A DNA stretch of 64,000 nucleotides from Atherinomorus stipes (GCA_023101725.1 JALJCO010003008.1:310001-374000); one strand, 5' to 3'. Shown: positions 12,183 through 24,033, counted from the first letter of the stretch. Made by a program: numbers and translations. The notes: a model not told the origin generated them from the letters alone.

Positions 12183-12379
12183 CACTTATTAAAACAAAGG
12201 AGATCCAGACATCATTCTACTCTGTGACACTCTCCAGCTTATCCTCAGGGATCCAAAGGGTTCCCCGGCCAGACTGGATATTTAAACAGCCCCCCCCCAG
12301 TCTACTTCCAGGCATCCTAATCAGATCCCCAAACACCTCAGCAGACTCCTTTCAATACAGGAGCAGAATCTTCACATTA

Positions 12380-13331
12380 GGGCCCTGTCCCAATACCTGC
12401 ACTTCCACCCTTGCGCCCCTAAAATGCGCGCTCCCGTTGAGGGGTCAAGTGTGTAGTGTGTCCCAATTCTCCAGGGCGGAAGTCCACCACACCCCCTTTG
12501 CGCCCTCAATCCACACTTCTGCATATTGCCCATAAATCATTGCTGCGTGCGACGTTTTCAACCATAAAGGTGGAACATGGCCATGTTTGGTGAATGAGCT
12601 CTTGCCTGTGGTGAAAAAAAATGCCATTTCAGAAGTAAATATTGAAATATTTAATCTTTTACTACGCTGTAGATTAAATAAATACTGAAGTTTGCCCTTT
12701 TAATTCCAAACATGCTTTGAATATTAAAATTCAAAGCATTTAAATAATGAAAGCTGCTAATTTACTGATAAAAGTAGCTATATTTAATTGTTATTTAAAC
12801 TTTGTTTACATAATTAAGTCCCATTGAGATGCAGCGTCTTAAGGGAGACCTGTTTACCTGACATACATGTTTTTTTATGGACATGTGGACATTTATGGAC
12901 ATTCTATGCCAACATTAACGGTCACAGAGCAGACAACTTAATCATTATTATACATTTAGTTTAGAATGTAACAGTTATTTAACCCTGTACTGATGAAATT
13001 ATACAGCCACCTAAATAAATTAGTTAGGTAATTCATTTATTTATTAAACACCTGTGGATTTCATAACATATATTTTACAACAGATGAAATTACCTTTATT
13101 CTGTTTAGGTCTGAAAATGACGTCTCTTCACTGTGAACAAATGAGGCTGAGTTTGGAAGCAATGACATAAAATGACTTTGTGGTGCAAGATGATGGAGGA
13201 ACCATCACTGTCCCAATTCACCCTTTTTCCCCCGCACTTGCAACCTGCTCACTTCAATTCTTAATGGACACTTCTGCCGTGCGCACTTCATACAGGGGTG
13301 TAGGGTTTAGGGTGGGTATTGGGACAGGGCC
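12380..13331. mobile_element. MITE with CCCTGTCCCAATACC ends
   Basis: A 952-bp element. Its left end is GGGCCCTGTCCCAATACC and its right end, reverse-complemented, is GGCCCTGTCCCAATACCC, so there are about 17 bp of near-perfect TIR. Subterminal regions on both sides repeat CACTTC and TGTCCCAATT motifs. Left flank TTA and right flank TAA extend the inverted repeat rather than forming a direct duplication, so the TSD and superfamily stay open (a 3-bp TWA Harbinger-type target is one reading). The interior (12640-13130) is AT-rich and non-coding. Confidence 0.75.
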
Positions 13332-13334
13332 TAA

Positions 13335-14478
13335 GGCCCCCTCAGCTGTCTGAGTTCCACATTCCATCTCTCTGTCAGAACCTGATCACCTTTATAAGGA
13401 TCTCATTCTAGCTCACTTTGATGAGCGTCAAAATGCAACACTATTCTGACAACAAAAGCAAAATCCAGCACATTAAATCAATCAAGCGGATAATCATGCC
13501 AAATCAGATTTCAGGTCAAACGACTGATCAAAGCAGAAAAATCAGGAGGCTGAAGAAAAATGTCCAACAAAGCAGATCCAGAGATACTACCAAACATTTT
13601 CACTCATTCTCATTCTGGATCTTTGCAGAATAAATTATAAAAAAAGGAGGGGAAATGTTTGAGCATAGAGGCAACTGATAAACTCAAAAATCCATCAGCA
13701 GAATGCATTTTAACTGCAGCTTCACATCAAACTCAAGTCTTGACCCAGAAGCTCTAACGTGTTCAAAGCCTCCAACACTTTCCCCCCCAAAAAATCAAAA
13801 CTCAAAATTTGACTTTTTTCATTTTTAAAACAACTCAAATTTCCTTGTGGCTTTGCACGTAGCCACAAACCAACCGTTTTCATCATGTTGCATCACCATT
13901 ATTCTGTATTTTGTCGAAAAAGTGTTGGAACAAAAGTGGATGGAGGGAGAAGATAATGATTAAAAAAGAAGAGTGAAAAGCCTCCCCAAAGGATACACTT
14001 GATTCGTGACACTGCGGTGCCTTGCAGCCACGCAGACGGGTGGAAAACCAGGAGGGAAGAAATTAAACACACAAACACAGATATATTTAGATTAAAGGTT
14101 TGAGAACTTCCTTTTTTTCATTTTGTATCACCGAGAGCTGAAAAAAAAAACACCCCACACACTAAAAACTGCATGTATCAGGATGCTACAGCTTCCAGAC
14201 ATGACTTCACCTCTGTGTGTGCGTGCATTTTCATGTGTGTACAGACTGATGCAACTTACAGTGGCTTCTGACATCAGAACTGATCTGCACTAATGAGACT
14301 AAAGAAAGAAAGCAGGAAAAAGCCAACAAGACAAACCTCATTCACTCTGAAAGTTTTAACAAATCTTCGTTTCTGTGACATTCCCGAAGTTCAAAGAAAA
14401 TGTAGTCTTCAGTGTTTAAAGTAGACTGGATGCTACTGAATGTTTCATTATTTATTAATTATGAATTTGAAATATTAA
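13335..14478. other. Non-coding stretch, no element recognised
   Basis: Unique sequence with short A runs near 14140. There is no TIR/TSD pair and no coding signal. Confidence 0.45.
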
Positions 14479-14534
14479 GATTCAATTTAACATGTTGGTT
14501 TCCTTAGCTCGGCTGTTATGAAGTGGCTCGAACT

Positions 14535-14602
14535 GATTCATCTGTAAAGTGCCCTGAGATCACGTTGTGAACTGAATCTATACCGAACTGAATTGAAACT
14601 AT
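14535..14602 (+). repeat. LINE/SINE 3'-tail fragment
   Basis: The block CTGTAAAGTGCCCTGAGATC followed by GTTGTGAACTGAATCTAT and GAACTGAATTGAA matches the teleost 'aaagcgccctgagatga-ttgttgtgaattggcgctat-aattgaattg' retroposon tail. Only the last ~70 bp are present. Confidence 0.5.
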
Positions 14603-14726
14603 TTGAGTGAACGTGTGCAGATGTATCAGCCAGCCTAATCTGATATTATTTCACATGTTGATCGCAATTACCCTATCATGGTTTTCAAAAAAATTTTTTA
14701 AATAGGCTAAAAAGCTTTCTTTTTTA

Positions 14727-14835
14727 GATTTATTTATGCCTTTCTTTAACCAGGCAAGTCGGTTGACAGCCATTTCTCACTTGCAAAAACAACCTGGCCA
14801 AGAGGATATAACAATAAAACACTCACATTAGACAA
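14727..14835. repeat. Teleost interspersed repeat fragment
   Basis: The sequence contains TTTCTTTAACCAGGCAAGTC, CATTTCTCACTTGCAAAAAC and CCTGGCCAAGAGGATATAAC. An ordered 'aaccaggcaagtc-ttgagatt-tcttttgcaagggagacctggccaagag' block is a recurrent teleost repeat. The class is not clear from this piece. Confidence 0.4.
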
Positions 14836-15169
14836 AAAGAAATAATGTTTAAAATAAGAATGTTAAAAGAAAAAAGAAACATTGCCATACTGACAGTAAT
14901 TGATAATTCTATTTAGTCATTAAACATGAAATCTTTTGTGGTGCAACTAATTAACTTTTCAGAACACGATAACTGAGTAGAATAAGTTTAGCAATTAAAG
15001 CTCAAAAGAGGTGTTTTGAAAGCAACAATTTATTTTTACACCATCAATCAATATTGCATAAAACTTGCAAACATGCAGTGAATAACTAAGGATCTAAATG
15101 GTATCAGAGTTTTACATGACTTAAAAAATTGCCTCACTTGTTCCACTTCAATCAGCGTTTGGTAAGGTG

Positions 15170-15593
15170 TAGGTGCACAGTTTGATTCACTTTGCTGGCC
15201 AGCTCGGTGCCTCAGATCTGCTGATCAGCTGCTTCTGGAGGTCCCGAGGTCTCGGCAGAAGCTCAGAGGGGACAGAGCTTTTGCAGTTGCAGCACCAAAG
15301 CCCGAGAATTCTTTACCACTGAACATTAGAGAAGCCCCCTCACTGTCTATTTTTAAAGCCCGCTTGAAAACTCACTTTTATGCCCTGGCCTCCCCCCCCC
15401 GCCATCATGAGATTCCTGTTTTATTGTTTTTTTTTATTCTGTCTCTTTTATTGTTTTGTTTTTAATGTTCTTATTGTTTCATTGACTTGATAATTCTTAA
15501 CTACTTTGTGTCTCAGCTGTTTTAAAAGTGTTACTTTGTTTCAACATTGTTGTGTTAAAGTGCTATACAAATAAAATTGAGTTGAGTTTGGGA
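15170..15593 (+). mobile_element. L2-like LINE, 5'-truncated 3' end
   Basis: The C-terminal coding end and 3' UTR of a non-LTR retrotransposon. An open reading frame remnant (15211-15390) is followed by a T-rich UTR. The element ends in AAAGTGCTATACAAATAAAA with TTGAGTTGAG, the typical L2-type fish tail. 5' truncation is the usual outcome of target-primed reverse transcription. No TSD was assigned. Confidence 0.82.
15211..15390 (+). pseudogene. L2-like ORF2 C-terminal remnant
   Basis: Sixty codons in one frame without a stop. They carry GDRAFAVAAP, then ENSLPLNIREAPSL, then FKARLKTHFYALA. This is the conserved tail of L2-clade ORF2 proteins (consensus style 'GDRAFSVAAPKLWNSLP...FKxxLKTHLF'). 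The usual LWNSLP motif is changed to PENSLP. The reverse transcriptase domain itself is missing, so it encodes nothing functional. Confidence 0.82.
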
Positions 15594-15907
15594 CACAGAA
15601 ACTAAAATTTGTTGAGTCCTGACTTTTATAAGCATATTTAAAAGGGGCAGTTGGAATATTCAAGTCGTGATAAAATAAACATGTCAATAATAACTTTCTC
15701 AAAATAAGGGAAGGAAAATAAAGACTTGACCTTGGATCTGATGGTAACTGGCTCTGATATCAGCATTTACATGTGGAGCTTTAAGGCACTGTCAAATATT
15801 ACAAGTTTTTTTGTTTTGCTTTTTTTTTTTGTAAATGCCGTCTGTGGTCATGTAAAAAAAAAAAAAAAAAAAAAAGAAGCACCATTTTGCTAGGTTTATT
15901 TCCAAGG

Positions 15908-15927
15908 CCATTTACATATGTAAATGG
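15908..15927. promoter_or_regulatory. 20-bp palindrome with octamer-like half sites
   Basis: CCATTTACATATGTAAATGG is a perfect palindrome. Each half contains ATGTAAAT, one base away from the POU octamer ATGCAAAT. It could be a dimeric transcription factor site or a chance palindrome in AT-rich DNA. Confidence 0.2.
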
Positions 15928-16928
15928 TTCCAAACATGTAAAACGTGGTCAAGTCACCACCCACATACTCCAACGCATCCTTTGCATTAGCACGGTTGTT
16001 AGGCTTTACATCCAGTGAAGGGCAGCGCACAGTTCGGACATCAGTTTCAGACAAAAGCAAACAACAGCGACAGGGAAGATCTTGATTATGCACATTCTCC
16101 GAGAGGGGCATTCTAAAACTGCAGTGCAGTCTATTGCAGGATCTGTGCAGCCATTAAATACATGGCAGCATCTTCATTTACTTAGTTTCCCTGCTGGTTG
16201 TGTGTCAGTCAAAGCGCACAACACTGGACCTGCAGTTTCTGCTAGCACGCTCCGTTACATCAAGCTTTGCATTCACAAGCTCTCTGCAAACTAAAAAAAA
16301 TACGGACAAAAAAAGATGAAAAGGACAAGCAGAAGACTACGCTTAAATGCATACATGGATAAGCCTTTACCTTCTGTGTTCACAGAGTTCCCCAGTGGTG
16401 CTACATTGGGTTGAGCCATATAGATGACTAGATGCTGCAACTAAAAAGCCCCCCCCCCCCCATGATATAGAGCATTGCTTATACTGTAATCTAAAAAGCT
16501 TTTATTCCAGAAATGCATAAAACAGCACTTAAAGCACTGCAATATGACTCACCACAGGAGGCAAAGAATAACCAACGCCAACGAGAAGAGGAGAGCAGAA
16601 AGAGACCACCGCTGGAGCTGAAAGCAGTTCTTTAAGTATAAAATTAAAAGACACTTAAGGAGAGCAAGCATATGTTGCCTGTCAAATTAAGTATCAATCA
16701 GTTATTTGGAGGATTTTGTTGACCTAAGATGATTACATGATTAGGAACATAAGTGTATAAGTAGTGAAGGACACAACTCACTTACTGTACACAACAACAG
16801 CATAAACTACAAATGCATGTATTTATCCAGCTGAACTTCAGAGAGCTGTCAGCTGTTTAACTGCTCAGAGGCTCTGGAACTGCCACAGGTGTTGCAAAGC
16901 ATGGAGAGAAAGAAGAGCTGAAATTCAC

Positions 16929-16954
16929 AAAAAAAAAAAAAAAAAAAAAAAAAA
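16929..16954. repeat. Poly-A tract (26 A)
   Basis: An uninterrupted A run. No retroposon body was recognised upstream, so it is listed as a simple repeat. Confidence 0.9.
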
Positions 16955-19900
16955 TCTGTGGCAAGTAAACAAGTCTGCAAAAAAACAAAAAACTACACGT
17001 GAATGCATCTGAAAAACAAAACTACTTTGATTTACTGTGGCTCATTTTTTCACTCTTTTGGGTGTTAACGACAGAAACTTGTACAGAAGACTGAGTATAG
17101 ATGCAAATAAAGTCGGGCCATAAAGTTCTGGGTTCATGAAGCATAAACCTCCTCTCCACTCATTCTGACTGATTTACTCTCAGGTGTCCAATTATTAAGT
17201 AATATGCTAAATTTCCGACTGAGTTTTGTGTTCAGTCTTTGGTGGTTGCTATGTTTTTTTGTCTGTGTATTTGTTTTGTTTTACATGTTTTTGATGTGGT
17301 GCAGCTGATCTTCGCTGCAAAAACAGAACCGTCACTGATACACAACACCGGTTAAAAGTTTGAACGTACATTTTTCAGAATTGAAATCTTTTGTTCAGGA
17401 TTTGGGCTAGTGGCCCAAATCTGACTTTTTCACCAACACGTATCTGTTTTTATTCCTTTATTTCTTTTTTTTTTTTTTTTAATTACACAAATTGAATTTT
17501 TCAAAATCCAACCCAGGCTACTTTCATACATGGTCATATTTTGGGTGCATAGCTGATGTTTTTCAAAGCATTCAGTCTGATCAGTCATGTCACATTTCAT
17601 CTGACAGATGTCACAATTCAGCACCAGAGGAAGCAGGACACGTAAACAGAGTGCAGCGTTTCATGTCATGACTTCTGCTATGAATATGGGCCACTTCAGG
17701 GCCGTCAAGTTAACAGTGGTCACATTTAAACAGAACTCATACAAAATAAAAATAAAAAAAAAAAAAAAAAAACTTAGGTCTCAACAATGAAAAATAATGA
17801 ATGTAAAATCTAAATGAATCATTTGGACCTGCATTTTGTACACTGCCTTGGTAATCTTAAAAAATTTAACAAGGTAGCTTTTTAGATGAGATGGAAAACA
17901 TTTCCAGGAACTAAGAAAAAGACGTGTTGCCTTATTCAAACTCTTATGGATTAAAACCTATTACTTTTCAGTTTTGAGCATCTAGTAAAGCCAAAGAAGC
18001 CCAAGTTAAACCATTTTCAATAAAAACAAACATTGTGGTGAATAATGATGCAAAAACTAAGAAAACCAAAGAAATATGGATCTGACTGATTAAAAAAATG
18101 GACCAAATAAAAGGAATTATCTAAGCTAAAGGTCAGAAAGAGGATCAAATCTCTGGAGAGTCTATATTAGCCCACCCCCAAAAAAAAACAAAGACCAGAG
18201 ACATAAATACATATCTGATTACAATCTATAAGATGCTCGCATATACACACATGAAGCTGATAATGAACAACAGATACAAACAGTAAAGAGGATGAGAGCA
18301 TGGATGAGGAGAGAAAAAGACAAAGAGATTAACTTGGAAAGTTTAATTGGAAAGAAGGTCTCAGATCTCCAGAGTCCCACAGCACACTAATGAGCTGTTA
18401 GCTGATTAACACACTGTGGGTGTGGGAGTGTGTGTGTGAGTGTGAGATGGACAGTCACAAGAGGACTGAAGAGGTCCTCAAGACACCAAACTACACTGAA
18501 ACCAGGATTTAACCTTCAAACAGACACAGATATCCTTGGCTCAGATTTGCCAGCATGAAGCAAAAACAGAAATTAACCCAACATTTTCAACATTCTTACT
18601 AATTAATGATGAGATTTGTGCATTTTAAAGCATTTCTTTGAAAAAAGGGAAACAGTTCGCGGTCATTTTAAGCCCCTGAGAAGACCTTTTACTATTGGTC
18701 TCATCCAACAGTTATTAATGATTAAATCACAAGTTAATAAAATTTATTAGGCTTGTGTTTACTACCAAATCACAGTGCAGCATTCATGCTTGCATCCACT
18801 ACTGCTCATCAGCTTCCCTCCAAATGCATAATAATAAACTTGTGAGGACGAGACCTTAAGCTCCTGTCGACACATCAGACCATGCACCCATTTGCTTCAG
18901 TCTCATTAAAATAATGTTTAAAAAGGAAGCATAACTTGTTCAAATGACTTCAAAAACAGTCCCTGGTGTTTGCAACAGATGTCAGAAAAAAAAAAAGTTA
19001 ACATGTTGCACAGAAGCAACATCTATACAATGTAGCTCAGGAGCAACAAAGCTGTTTAGCAGCCAAAACTCAAAGACAACACCTAAAAGCCTCAGTAATA
19101 GAGGCTGTTTATCTGTCAGAGGCAGCGTCAAATACAATTACAGCCCGATATCATGGTGGGGAGGCGGAGAGAGGCCAGGCAGTAAAGCTCCGGCCTCAGG
19201 ACAGGAGTTGTATTTTCAGGCCGATTACAGCGACGATTTGGCCTTCACGCCTGATTCTCTGGACCAACCGAGGCCAGTCTGTCTGCCGCAGCTACACGGA
19301 TCATCAAACCACGTCTGAGGCTGCCTTTAACGCACCTGTTACCCAGCAGGCTCTGCTCACAAACCCAGGAAGGTCATTTAAAAAGGACGACTGATGCTCG
19401 TTGTCCTGTAGTCTGTAGTTAACTCGTTAAAAGGTGCAGCTATGGACGAGTGTAACATACTCGACACAGAACAGCGGAGAGGAATCTGTTAAACGCTCTG
19501 TCCAAATCCTTTAAACATCTACAACAAATCAGCAGAAACAGCCTCATTCATTCATGGCTTTCTCACCATTTTCCATCACAGGGACCTCAGTCTCTTTACG
19601 TTGGGAACAAAGCAAGACGTGAACAGAAATACGCTGCCAATTCCCCAGCATGTTGGAGACTAAACCACTGAATAAAAACTGCTTCAAATCCACACTGATG
19701 CCCTGGATACGGAGAAGTGTTTCATAGTGAAACCAAAGAAGATTGTTTTTGAAATGATGCTGATCTGATTATCAAATTCCCAGCTGTAGACTTTAGAGGG
19801 CAAAGTTGGAACAAAATGAGTTAAAGAAAAATAAACCTCCATTAAATAGAGAGTGGGAATTTAATATTAGTTGACTTTCAGAATATTCAAAACTCATTTG

Positions 19901-20664
19901 CACCATATTTACTTGCAATACTTTCAGCCTAATTCAAATGATTAGCTGCTTTTTGCACACATTAGTCTCGTTCAGTAAAATTCTGAATGATATAAACTTA
20001 AAATTTAGCTTTTATATTGCAAAATTCAAGCTTTCTTGGATGAAGACACAAGAGTGAAAACGGTTCAAAATATACCAGGGAAAGAATCTTGCAAAGCTCT
20101 CTTTATTTGTGGCTGATGGGACTTCTATAATGTAGAAATGCAAAAGAAAAAAGAATGCACCCTGACACCTGGAAAAGGGTAGCTGCTTGATCTATCCTTG
20201 AAAATTAAAGTCGTCTGCACATTCAGAACAAACAGCTAAGGACAAGGTCACCGCACATAATCCGACAACTACAATTACCTCATGCATTCCATGCAGGAGC
20301 CTTGAAGACATGCAACATATAACATGTTATACATGTATTAACGATGTCCTCATAGGTGGCATGTTGATCCAGACACATGCAAGAGGAAGGCAGTCTGACC
20401 TTGCTCACATCATATTGCGAGCAAACCAAACAGTGACAGAACACCGTTACTGCTTTCTAAAATTAATTCTGCCAATCTTTACCCCAGTTCTCTGATTTTA
20501 TGTTACACCCTAGTGTAGGGAAAGTAGGGCTGGGAAAAAAAAAAATCGATACACTAAAATATCGCGATATTTTCATTTGCAGATTTCATATAGAGATTCA
20601 AAAATGCAGTATTGATCTACTTTGCCAACGGAATCTCGCAAGATTTCACCGTTATCTCACGAAA

Positions 20665-20674
20665 TCTCGCGAGA
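20665..20674. promoter_or_regulatory. TCTCGCGAGA palindrome
   Basis: An exact TCTCGCGAGA, the palindromic motif known in vertebrate promoters and bound by ZBTB33 (Kaiso)-type factors. Here it sits inside a MITE. Binding in this genome is untested. Confidence 0.5.
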
Positions 20675-20715
20675 TTTCACGAAAACCCGCGAGATTTCTT
20701 GACTGAACAACGAAA

Positions 20716-20725
20716 TCTCGCGAGA
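20716..20725. promoter_or_regulatory. TCTCGCGAGA palindrome, second copy
   Basis: A second exact TCTCGCGAGA about 50 bp from the first, in the same MITE. A near copy (CCCGCGAGAT) lies between them. Confidence 0.5.
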
Positions 20726-20991
20726 TTTCATTAGTAAAATAGATCGATACCACATTTTTACATATCGATATGATATCAGCATAAGAAAATATTGCGATAT
20801 TTCAGTGTATCGATTTTTTTTCCCTGCCCTAAAGGAAAGATGCATTTTTATGATGAGGCAGAACAGCTGGTGAGAAAGCCAGTTTGAGTGTTAGTCAGGT
20901 TGCTTTTGCTTGCTTTATATGAACACAATGACCCTGCATTGTGGATTTGTGGTTTCTGACCTACAGTACTGGTCTTGAGCTGCATAAAAAT

Positions 20992-21774
20992 TAGGGATGC
21001 CCGATATTGGAATGTTGGCCGATATCCGATATGCCGATATTTTAAAACTCATGTGGCCGATAACCGATATCGATATGAAAGCTGAAAAAAATGAGCAGTC
21101 ATTTCAAATAGCAGTTTTGTTATCTATTTCCGACACTTTGAAAAATAGGGGTGGGAAAAACTTTGATACACTGAAATATCGCCATATTTTCATATACCAA
21201 TATCAAATTGATATTTAGAAACGTGGTATTGATCTATTTTACCTACAAAATCTTGCGAGATACCATCATTCTGTTACAAAATGTCACGATATTTTGTGAA
21301 TTCTCGTGAGATTTTGCAACAGAACGCTGAAATATCACGAGATTTCGTTGGTAAAATAGATGGATACCGCATTTTTATATGTCAATGTGATAGCATTATA
21401 AAAAATATCAAAATCTTTGTGAATTCTCGCAAGATTTCGTAACAGAGCGATGAAATATCTCAAGATTTCGTGAGTAACATAGATCAATACCACATTTTTT
21501 AATGTCAATATATCAGCATATGAAAATATCGCGATATTTCAGAGTATCAATATTTTTCACACCCCTAGTCTTTAGAAGTTTTAAAGTCTGTATAAAAGAT
21601 GATTTTGAAGAAGAAAAAAGAAGAAGTATTGTTTTGTTTTTTTACTTTAGAAACAGCGGGCTGATCGGTTAAATATTGGTTAAATATTGGTTATATATCG
21701 GTGGGGTGGCCATTGTCCGACACTCAGTTTTAAGGCCGATATCGATGGGGGGCCGATTATATTGTGCATCCCTA
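20992..21774 (+). mobile_element. Composite hAT-like MITE, perfect 8-bp TSD
   Basis: A 783-bp element. The left end is TAGGGATGCCCGATATTGG and the right end, reverse-complemented, is TTAGGGATGCACAATATAATC. ATAAAAAT is duplicated exactly at 20984-20991 and 21775-21782. The outer parts carry GCCGATATC motifs. The inner part (about 21147-21570) is a second inverted-repeat module, beginning TAGGGGTGGGAAAAAC and ending CACACCCCTA, that is homologous to the standalone MITE at 20525-20831. The inner module contains a ~123-bp tandem duplication (21298-21420 and 21421-21543). Confidence 0.9.
21298..21543. repeat. ~123-bp tandem duplication inside the MITE
   Basis: Two adjacent units both begin GAATTCTCG and continue through AGATTT, a GAAATATC block, ACATAGAT or AAATAGAT, and a CATTTTT-ATGTCAAT stretch. 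The related element at 24211-24800 has a single unit, so the duplication arose in this copy or its sublineage. Confidence 0.7.
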
Positions 21775-21782
21775 ATAAAAAT

Positions 21783-22438
21783 TATTTAACAGTGCAACAC
21801 AACAACTCAGTAAATCACAGTTCTAGGACTTTCAACACAACTATGGTACTTACTAACATTTAACTAAATCCCATCCAGACTTCTGAATTATTTGTTTATG
21901 GAGGGGGGGCGGTAATTGAATTCTGTTATCATACTGCTGAATTTATTTCCTCTTTAGCTCTACCGGTACGTGGATTCACAAACTCTACACAATTCAAAAA
22001 TCTGTTTTTTCATTTGCCTTCATGATGCTGCAGTCCTACATTCCCTAGATGGCATGGCAGAGAGCCATAAATGCTCAAAATTCAATTAAACAAATATGAA
22101 ATGAGAAGGGTGCTCCTCTACAATCCAACATTATGAAGTAGGAAGTAGTGTTCTGTCTAATCACGCAGCCTCAGCATCCTCTTCATGCCAATGCCGATTT
22201 TATTCACATAAAACTGAGAGTGATGTTGTAATGGCTTCAAAAGGATTAAAATATGATGCAGCGCTGTAAGACATCACTTCCACATACATTAACAGCTTCC
22301 TTTTCCCTGCTTCCTGGAAGTTTCCTGCTGAGAGACAAGATGGAAGGGAAATGAGCGCTGGGAAAGAGATGCCTCCCTGACAATGGGTAATTATTTGTCC
22401 GCGATGATAGCAAACTTTAATTCGCACAGTTTCCTGCA
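21783..22438. other. Non-coding stretch, no element recognised
   Basis: Unique sequence with a short G run at 21903-21909. Nothing supportable was seen. Confidence 0.4.
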
Positions 22439-22439
22439 A

Positions 22440-22760
22440 TCAGTCTCGGCTGCAGCCACACACACAAACAGGATTAGAACAAAAGCTGAGTCCCGCGGCA
22501 CAGATTTGCACGGCGAACATAATAGCTGATGACATGCGTCAGTTTGGAGGCTTTCACAGCGACGCGGCTAATCTTCCTGCGCTGGAATAACATTATTCTC
22601 CCCGCTTCCTCCTCCTCCTCACCGTCCGCCCACCGGGGGCTCGCAGGTTATTGTGTCCAAACGCACCCCAAGGTTAACGCACACAATGAGCAGGCAGCAG
22701 CGGGCGGGCGGGCAGCTGGCCGATCAGGCTGCCCTGCCGACAGATTTCCATGAGGCAGGT
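22440..22760. promoter_or_regulatory. GC- and CpG-rich block
   Basis: The block stands out from its AT-rich surroundings: CCCGCGGCAC, GCGACGCGGC, CCGTCCGCCCACCGGGGGCTC, and GCGGGCGGGCGGGC near 22699-22712. It has CpG clusters and a GC-box-like GGGCGGGC run. It could be a small CpG island, an enhancer or a conserved element. I see no first-exon signal to go with it. Confidence 0.35.
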
Positions 22761-24032
22761 GCTCATTCAGGAAGGTTCAAACAACACAAAGAGACATTTT
22801 AGATTGCAACACCTTCACTCTGAACAATAGAGGACAGAGTCTAGACTGAAAGGGGGATAAAAGAAAAAGGGAGGGGATGGGCTTGCTGGGAAAATTGTGT
22901 TTTTGGTGTTAATCCTGGTTTATAATGCGTGCTTAACAAAGAAACTTGTGATCTCTGACCTCAGAGTGGTGAATGTCGAGGAAAACAAGTGTGATGTGAA
23001 ACAGTGAGGTGGAATCCAGCAATAGAAATTCCTTGACTTATAGTAGAGGTCATTCTCATTTCACCCACACACAATATTTCAATGAGAGACACAAAACAAT
23101 TATAATATTAAGCATTTCTGATGCTTTTCATACAAAACAAACTCTTTGAGGGGCAGAAATGGATATGAAATGATGAAAAATAGGTGATGAAGATGCACAC
23201 AGAGGCATGCAACAAGAGAAGCAGTTTTAATGGAATAGAAAAACAGATGGAATCAGTTTGATTAAATTAAAGCCAAGTGGATTTAGGAAGTTGTGACAAA
23301 CATTTATTATGCATCAACATTAATTATTAACAGTGATTCTCTAATAGGGATGTTTATTGTTAGCGTGTCATAGTTCTCAAATCCTGGAAGAACAGAAACT
23401 GGGGCAAAGACCTGGGACAGTGTTAGAACTACTGTAACTATCAATGTTAGAAGCATTCAGCATCAGCAGTTGTTCACCAATCATTTAAAAGCTTATCTTT
23501 GTCTGTAAACTGTGCATTGAGAAGTTTTTGCTTCCAAAAATCGCTCATGGCTTTAAAATGATTTGGATATGACTCTGCATTATTCATTCTGGGAGCAGGG
23601 GATCCGTGCATATCGTGTGCCAGCAGCAGCTAGGTCTGCTCTCTTGTCAGGGCCGTGCATCCACTTACCCTCGCTAACCACTAGCGAACTCCTCCTCAGT
23701 GCTTGCAGCAGCTTCCCATTTTATCAGTTCCTTGCAGAGCATGCAAAACAGCTGTGCAGCCCCACCCTACAGGTAGTCAGGATTATGTCCTCAAATTTTC
23801 TGCTCTGTACATGCAAGCTGTCTGACCTCGCTTTTCTGGGGTTTTAAGGTGGTGCTTTCTCTGCAGATTGAATGCCAAGACCCTCGACCACAGCACTGAT
23901 TTTGTTCATGAATGTCGTGTAACAGATGATAAAACAGCTTATGGACAAGTTTAAAATGGGATTATTAGTGGTGAGAGAGCGAGGCTGCATCACGCATTGA
24001 AAATGCAACATTATTGCAACATAACCTTTCTA
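22761..24032. other. Non-coding stretch, no element recognised
   Basis: Unique AT-rich sequence. A 94-codon open frame at 23563-23847 has no motif and is not called. Confidence 0.4.
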
Positions 24033-24033
24033 A

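Larger units (their letters stand above)
15594..20516. other. Long non-coding stretch with homopolymers
   Basis: Almost 5 kb without an element I can delimit. Homopolymer runs include 22 A at 15854-15875, a C run at 16448-16460, 26 A at 16929-16954, a T run near 17466-17480 and an A run at 17755-17771. A 20-bp perfect palindrome lies at 15908-15927. A moderately GC-rich, high-complexity block lies at 19120-19350. Open frames there have no domain motif. Confidence 0.45.
20525..20831. mobile_element. Palindromic hAT-like MITE rich in TCTCGCGAGA
   Basis: A 307-bp foldback element. The left end is TAGGGCTGGGAAAAA followed by ATCGATACACTAAAATATCG. The right end, reverse-complemented, is TAGGGCAGGGAAAAAAAATC followed by GATACACTGAAATATCG. 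The two arms are homologous over almost the whole length. Flanking 8-mers AGGGAAAG (20517-20524) and AAGGAAAG (20832-20839) match at 7 of 8. The centre contains several GAAATCTCGCGAGATTTC-type palindromes. Related sequence forms the core of the elements at 20992-21774 and 24211-24800. Confidence 0.88.

Noticed and set aside
21147..21570. Inner MITE as a fresh insertion with its own TSD
   Set aside because: The sequence beside the inner ends is an inverted repeat (CTTTGAAAAA / TTTTTCGAAG in the second copy), not a direct duplication, and the second copy has the same junctions, so it was not a separate recent insertion here.
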